DNA of 64,000 nucleotides, taken from NCBI GenBank assembly GCA_015680685.1, contig MNCI01000970.1, forward strand, positions 663,811 to 727,810, in the 5' to 3' direction. Each line of letters begins with the position of its first letter. Position 1 is the first letter of the stretch. Position numbers and translations under genes: made by a program. Origin of the DNA: Gnetum montanum. Lineage: Eukaryota; Streptophyta; Gnetopsida; Gnetales; Gnetaceae. Positions 58,850-64,000 of the stretch are shown in pieces. The notes beneath the pieces are model-generated. The model saw only the letters and a program-made list of their open reading frames with translations, ran no database searches and had not been told where the DNA came from.

Positions 58850-59438
58850 ATGAGGTACCTTATTTTGCTATCGTACCTATGTTTTTGATAGACTTTATGG
58901 ATCTTGTTATGCATTAACACTACCATCTGATTTTCATCTAGCAAAATAAGATTTACTAATAATTCTTTTGCATTAGACTTAGGTCAAGGTCCAAGTCAAA
59001 AGTAGTCATTAATATACAAAGCTCACCTTGGATTGACATTTCTGGTAAGTTTTTGTATAGTAATCCATAGAGATAGTATCTTATAGGAAGTATTCATTTT
59101 GAGCAATAACTTCAAAGGAAATTACTTAATTTGGTGCTCCAATCCTTTCTATATTTATTAATGGTTTAAGTTAATATTCATGTGATCTTTTTGTTTGTAA
59201 CTTTAGCTTAGTAATTTACTTAGGGATGGTAAGGTGTAGTTAATTTGTGCTCTTTTACTATGAGTTACATGATTTTCTTGAAAGTAGCATTCTTAAAATG
59301 GATCTCTTTATCTAAAATGAGCAATCTAGATACACTAATTTTATTTAAGACATGTTACTCAAAAAATTTAGTACCTATGGTTATTGTACAATCTACCATA
59401 GTAGTAGCTTCTTCTCACTTTATACAATAGTCCACAAT
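58850..59438 (-). pseudogene. E5: relic integrase of an older Athila-like element
   Basis: The plus-strand text parallels the E3 integrase region (48960-49750) in order and spacing. Shared pieces include TGATTTTCATCTAGCAA (58931-58947 versus 49160-49176), TTTGGTGCTCCAATC (59131-59145, similar to 49365-49378), and ATGGTAAGGTGTAGTTAATT near 59226 (GTATGGTGTAGTCAATTTAT in E3). It has lost most CG and carries many indels. It is cut at 59438 by E4, so the rest of E5 should lie beyond the window. Confidence 0.7.
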
Positions 59439-59449
59439 TGATGAGCTGT

Positions 59450-59533
59450 GATATCAAGACCATGATATCGGATTTGCGATCTCGGGTCTATGATATCGAA
59501 GCCTGCTAAGCGATATTGGTCATTCAATATCGA
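59450..59533. repeat. GATATC/CGATATTG palindrome cluster in the E4 U3
   Basis: GATATC at 59450-59455, 59464-59469 and 59492-59497, then CGATATTG (59511-59518) and CAATATCG (59525-59532), which are reverse complements of each other. The cluster ends about 16 bases before the TATA box. Confidence 0.85.
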
Positions 59534-59549
59534 AACTTGTCTCATTGCC

Positions 59550-59557
59550 TATAAATA
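59550..59557 (+). promoter_or_regulatory. E4 5' LTR TATA box
   Basis: TATAAATA in GCCTATAAATAAGGGG, nearly the same context as in E2 (24956-24963). Confidence 0.8.
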
Positions 59558-60273
59558 AGGGGTGGGCACACTTGGTTTTGGCATTAGTTTTCTTAGTCCC
59601 TTACTTGAACTCTTGCAGTTTTCCCTTTCCAGAGTTAGAATTTCTGAGTGCCTGTAGTAGGAGTCATAAAGTGAATGGATCTTTATTTGAGCACTTGAGC
59701 ACACCTTGTGTTTGGAAATAAAGATGAACTTTGTGATAAATCTTGCAGCATTTAGAATAGCTTATTTATTGTATTTAATGTTATTTATAGTTATTTAATG
59801 CTTTTGTTAGTTAATTGATGTTTATTTTATTGATTCGTTAATTTTCACAAGTAAGCACATTCAGTATGACCACTCTGAGCATATGTGGAACACTTGGTAA
59901 CCTAGTAACGACTAGCGTTTGGTAATCGCAGTAGTGTTACACCAATTCAAGATGTGTACAGAGAGTGGGAATAGATGCTGGTGTTAGGAATAGTTAGAAC
60001 CTAGCAGATTAGTTAAATTAAATTAGTTACTTAATTATTTCACTTCTTCCTTTTAGCACCAAGACATAAACATAAAAAGAATAAAAATCATATACCTCAA
60101 GTTTACTTAACCATACAATCATGCCATACAAGTAAGCTTGGGAAGACAACGACTACCTAACCCATCCTTGTTTTGTAAAGATGCATAAGAACATAGTCCT
60201 TGGAGTTTGACTAGATCATGCGTAACGCTTGTATTCATATGGTTGAGTGTAGGGGTACCTCGCTACTCATCAT

Positions 60274-60291
60274 TGGAGCCGTTGCCAAGGA
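60274..60291 (+). other. E4 primer-binding site (tRNA-Asp type)
   Basis: TGGAGCCGTTGCCAAGGA, one base after the LTR; the same class as E2 and E3. Confidence 0.78.
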
Positions 60292-60404
60292 CTTTGTTGT
60301 TTGTGTGCTAATTAGAACTTAGGAATCTTCCCATTTTTGGAATGAACCCTTAGGGTTAATTACAAAAAAAATATAATAATACATTACACACTGAATAATT
60401 AATC

Positions 60405-62400
60405 ATGTCTCCTTCTTCCTATGAAAGTGCTTCACCACCTAGGTTTGACACAATGAATAGTTAGAGGCGTAGTACACATGATGATCCACTAGTGCCCCAA
60501 TAGTTTTGCTTGGTATGCTCTCATCCTAATGAGTATGTACTAGAATTTACCTTTATCCTCCACCATAATGAGTAGTTGTGATGGTGTGATTTAGAGGGTA
60601 ACATAGTGTTACCACCTAATCACTTAATCCCAAGCATGCTTCTTCGTGCTCTCACACAAATTGGTATGCAACACCTATAATCAGAATACGTTGTGCATGA
60701 ATAAGATTCAAGGGATTATCAACCCATGGAGGCACAACATCAAAGGGACCTACAACAGGAAAGACATTATAAATCTATGAAGGGAAAGTGGTCTCAGGAC
60801 ATTCCATATGTCCTAAGTAAAAATGAAGGTGGTGAACCTGGCTCAAGAGGTTTTCCACAAAACGATGTTTCTCTCATTGACTTTGGTCAAGGGGTTATGT
60901 ATTAGAACCTTCACTCAACTATCCATAACCTAGGCCAATGGACATAAAGGATCTGAAAAAGGAACATAAATGCATGATAAAGATGGACATTTTGATCGTA
61001 ACCACAATCGAGGCTGCGACCACCAAAGAGAGGGTAGTAGGCACTGTCATGGTGATGGCCCTCCTTCCTCTTCACCTTCATGATCTCCTTCCCCCTCTCC
61101 TTTGGGATCTAGACGTAGTCACAAAGAGAAAGATCATGAGGACAATGGTAAGAAAAATAGAGATCATAGACAAAATAATCAAGAAAGGAAATGAGGACAT
61201 TCTAGAGAAACGCATCATGAAAGGAGGGAGAGTAGGGAATAGCATAGGCATCATAGATGCCATAGAGAATATGATCATGATGAACCCCTACTTGCTACTT
61301 GAAGTATGCTAGATATAACTGAGGCAGTTAGGATCCCAACAAGGCACCACAAGGATAGTAGGATCAAAAGATTAGACATAAAAAATATCCCTTGATTTGA
61401 AGGGGGATACAACACTGATCCTCAAAATCATCTACAAGCTTTCTATGATGCATGTGCCTTGCAAAATATAGAAAAAAAGTGGCAAAAACTAAAGTTGTTT
61501 CCATGGACATTGATCAAAGAAGCAGAAAGCTAGTACTGGTCCTTAGAACTGGAATTCATTTGTTGATGGAGTACCATGTTAGAGTTATTCAACGATAAGT
61601 ATCAAACGTACTCCCGAATGTCCAACCTACAAAAGAAAATCCAAGGATGGAAACAAGGAGGACAAGAACCCTTGGATGTTACCATGGGCTAATATTATGC
61701 ATTATTACATCATTTCCTTAGCCATGGTTACTCGTAGAGGGAACAACTACGCCATCTCGTAGATGAACTTAGGTACAAAATGCAAGAACCCTTATGCCTG
61801 AGGAAGGTTATCTAAGCTCAGAGCCCATAAAATACAAATATTTTTGGAGCAAGTTGCCAAGGAGGAAGGTAAGCTAAGAAAAAGAGAAAGTGCAGAGGAA
61901 TACAACAGAGATCCTTCCCTCTGAAAGAAGGAAGTTAGATTTTGTGAGGATGAAGAAGAGTCATCATTTGAAGAGATGGTAAATAGGAAGACTTTGCCCA
62001 TTCAAAAGTTCACATAAGATATATAAGCAAAGGTAGATAAAATGTGGGACTCCCTAGATAATAAATTTTAAACCGTTATTAAAATAGTAGAGGAGTCTAG
62101 TGAGCAAGGTAGTGACTTAGAAAGGAGAAAAAAGAAAGAAAATGAATATGCACGTAACAAAGGTAAGGGAAAAGTTGCCATCATTGAAGAAGTTGTGGAT
62201 TCGGATACAGAAAATGATGGTAGATGTGAGATATGCCAATACGACCACCCTAAAGGATGTTGCCCAATAATCTCACATCTACAAGAGTCTGGGATGTACA
62301 CACTAAAACCCAAATTAAATAGATGGAAAACACCCCGAAGGTTACCTTATCCTCAAGGTAACCCAAGGCAGTTCCACCAACCTTTGACATATTATTCAAG
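60405..62400 (+). pseudogene. E4 Gag, degraded
   Basis: ATG at 60405 (MSPSSYESASPPR) matches the E3 start. HPNEYVLEFTFILHHNE lies near 60520-60575 and KWSQDIPYVLSKNEGGEP near 60785. A basic Arg/His/Ser-rich middle follows (60950-61260, real frame broken). A gag domain has GGYNTDPQNHLQAFYDAC near 61403 and LKLFPWTLIKEAES near 61490. VAKEEGKLRKRESAEEYN lies near 61855-61910 and EICQYDHPKGCCPIISHLQE near 62230-62290 (zinc-knuckle-like). There are more stops than in E3. Open stretches at 60938-61312 and nearby are partly out of frame with the homology. Confidence 0.8.
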
Positions 62401-63300
62401 TGGAACTCCACCATAACTCAATGAATAGTATCAATAGTGGCAACACCCACAACCATGGGGAATTCCACCACCATGTCAACAGTACCCTTACCATCAACCT
62501 GACCCATAGGGGTACTATATGTAGTAGCCAATCTCTCCATGTGACTCTACTAGTCACATCACTCCTCAGCCTCACTACCAAATCCACAAGTGCTATAGAA
62601 CTCGTTCTCCTAGGAGAGATGTTTCACAAACGTACTATCCTTCTCATCTGACTACACCTCTTCCACCCTTAGCTCCATTACCACCTACTCTAGCTATGCA
62701 AGGTGAGCTTCTTGCCCAGCTATAGCAATGCAATGCTATAAGGGTTGTCAACCCTCAATCTACTGTTGGTTCAGAAAACCACACAAAGAATAGACCTTTC
62801 TTTAGAACCAATAGTTCAACTAAGTCCTTACAACCACAAGTGGCTAATCCTTCAAACGCCTTGCCATCATTTAAATCTTTGGAGCTTCCTTCAAACCAAA
62901 GATCGCACTTAACACACATGGACATGTTGACTCATGCCATTATCGACTAGATTAAAGCTAGTTGTCTCCCTAGGAAATTCTCTAATCCTAGGAGTTCTCT
63001 TATATATTTACAAATCACTGGGAATGAGTAGTTGACCAGTCCATCACTGTCCCATTAGGACTAGTGGAGGACATTGTCACCACTGTTTGTGGGTGGTTGT
63101 ATCTAGTTGATTTTCTAGTGATTCAAGTAAACAACTGCAAGGGGGACTTCCCAATCATTATAGGAAGAGCATGGCTACACAAAATTGATGCATGCTTAGG
63201 AATACGTGATCTTTTCCTAGCAATATCAAAGGAAAATACGTTTGGAAAGTTCAAGAAGAAGAATGTTACATGCATCGCATACAGTGACATAGGGTGCAAC
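62401..63300 (+). pseudogene. E4 protease with active site deleted
   Basis: A Tyr/Gln/Pro linker (62401-62950) is followed by a segment matching E3 up to KSLG/ITGN (about 63005-63024). The sequence then jumps at about 63025-63032 to DQSITVPLGLVEDIVTTVCGW and later GDFPIIIGRAW. Compared with E3 (52463-52350) about 109 bases are missing, including the ALLDSGSGVNLIS active-site box. The loss is not a multiple of three, so it also shifts the frame. Confidence 0.8.
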
Positions 63301-64000
63301 TAAGTGCAGAAGGCCTGGTTTGTACAATGTTTAACATTGCCTACATGCAACCAATGTGCACAAATGACTAACATACAAAGATGCTTGTATGCAGTAGCCA
63401 CAAGATAAGAGGCACCCAGTGGCTAACAGCTAACCAAGAGAGTAACTCAACTATATGCATGGAACCAACTAAGAGCTTGACTTGTGCCTGCATCAATAGC
63501 ATAGACACATTAGAGAAAGTTTATCACCAATTTCCAATTCTTGACATAAAAAATATCAATTGGGAAAAGTTAGAAATCCTTGATGAGTTCAAGCAAGAGC
63601 CCCTTGAGTTAAAACTGTTGCCCACCGGTATGGAGTATACATTTTTCAAGAATGAAAAATTGGTAATCATTAACACTAAGCTTGCTTCTCAACAAAAAGA
63701 AAGACTGCTGAAAATGATAAACAAATAGTCAAAAGCCTTTGCTTGGTCATATCTCAAATTAACCAGAATAGATCCTAGGATATGCCAACATAGAATTTAC
63801 ACTGACCCCTTCATGAAGCCTCGATGACAACTGCAGAAGTAACTGAACCCAAAGCTTAAGCAAGTGGTTAAAGAATAAATTGAACAACTTCTAAAATCTA
63901 GGTTCATTTACCCCATTCTTGATAGTGAATGGGTTAGTCCATTTGTTATTATGCCCAAAAAGGAAGGTAAATGGAGGGTGTGTATAGAATTCAGGTTGTT
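63301..64000 (+). pseudogene. E4 protease-RT linker and start of reverse transcriptase
   Basis: CNQCAQMTNIQRCLYAVAT (about 63348-63400, after a shift) and an open stretch at 63381-63728 match the linker of E2 and E3 (ELKLLPTGMEYTFFKNEKL, LASQQKERLLKMINK). ICQHRIYTDPF follows near 63780, VVKE-IEQLLKS near 63865, and VSPFVIMPKKEGKWRVCIEF at about 63934-63993, the first RT motifs. The window ends inside RT. Confidence 0.85.

Larger units (their letters stand above)
59439..60272 (+). repeat. E4 5' LTR
   Basis: TGATGAGCTG to GCTACTCATCA, 834 bases, with the 7-bp inverted ends TGATGAG/CTCATCA. R/U5 is clearly homologous to E2 and E3 (GAATTT-like, CTTTATTTGAGCACTTG, GTAGGGGTACCTCGC), while U3 is unrelated. 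The TATA box is at 59550-59557. The 3' LTR is outside the window. Confidence 0.88.
59439..64000 (+). mobile_element. E4: Athila-like Ty3/gypsy retrotransposon, 5' part
   Basis: LTR at 59439-60272, tRNA-Asp type PBS, gag, protease region and the beginning of RT, cut by the window end. Protein similarity to E3 is high through Gag and Pol. It lies in the relic E5 integrase; the left flank ACAAT (59434-59438) should be duplicated after its 3' LTR outside the window. The protease active site is deleted, so the copy is not self-sufficient. Confidence 0.9.

Overview
The window looks like intergenic DNA from a large seed-plant genome. A conifer or other gymnosperm is the best guess. I found no host protein-coding gene, rRNA or tRNA. 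Almost everything is retroelement sequence: Ty3/gypsy LTR elements of two lineages (Tat/Ogre-like and Athila-like) plus degraded Penelope-like element (PLE) copies. The gymnosperm inference rests on the PLE (PLEs called Dryad are reported from conifers), on element size (one LTR element spans 32.7 kb with its guest), and on nested, mostly decayed copies. It is an inference, not a sequence match.

Layout. (1) 1-4481, minus strand: 5' part of a CpG-rich, little-decayed Tat-type element (E0) with LTR, primer-binding site (PBS) and a Gag frame still open at the window edge. (2) 4482-9742 and 42490-about 44890: a Penelope-like locus. It has an inverted 3' fragment, one long copy, a truncated tandem fragment, and a second copy split by an LTR element. 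(3) 9743-42489, plus strand: Tat/Ogre-like element E1 with 1.66-kb LTRs and a 5-bp target duplication CACCC. Its order is gag, protease, a 6.5-kb insert with an antisense open frame, RT, RNase H, a second RNase H and integrase. (4) 24866-38061, plus strand: Athila-like element E2 inside the E1 integrase (target duplication ATAGT). It has gag, protease, RT, RNase H and integrase, then a promoter-like palindrome block and a coiled-coil accessory frame. (5) 44890-46184 and 56124-58849: AT-rich DNA with nothing recognised. (6) 46185-56123, minus strand: E3, same family as E2. (7) 58850-59438, minus strand: heavily decayed integrase relic E5. (8) 59439-64000, plus strand: E4, same family, inserted into E5, cut by the window end and lacking the protease active site.

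Relative ages follow from nesting: PLE copies are older than E0 and E1, E1 is older than E2, and E5 is older than E4. Most internal stops are TAG, TAA or TGA where a relative has CAG, CAA, CGA or TGG, as expected from deamination of methylated cytosine in silenced copies.

The most interesting common theme is in the LTRs. All five LTR families carry a cluster of short palindromes just 5' of a TATAAAT/TATAAATA box. The palindrome sequence differs between families but the layout is the same. E2 repeats the layout internally, upstream of its accessory frame, which suggests a second promoter. Three single N bases occur; two are flanked by near-identical 63-67 bp direct duplications and are probably assembly joins.
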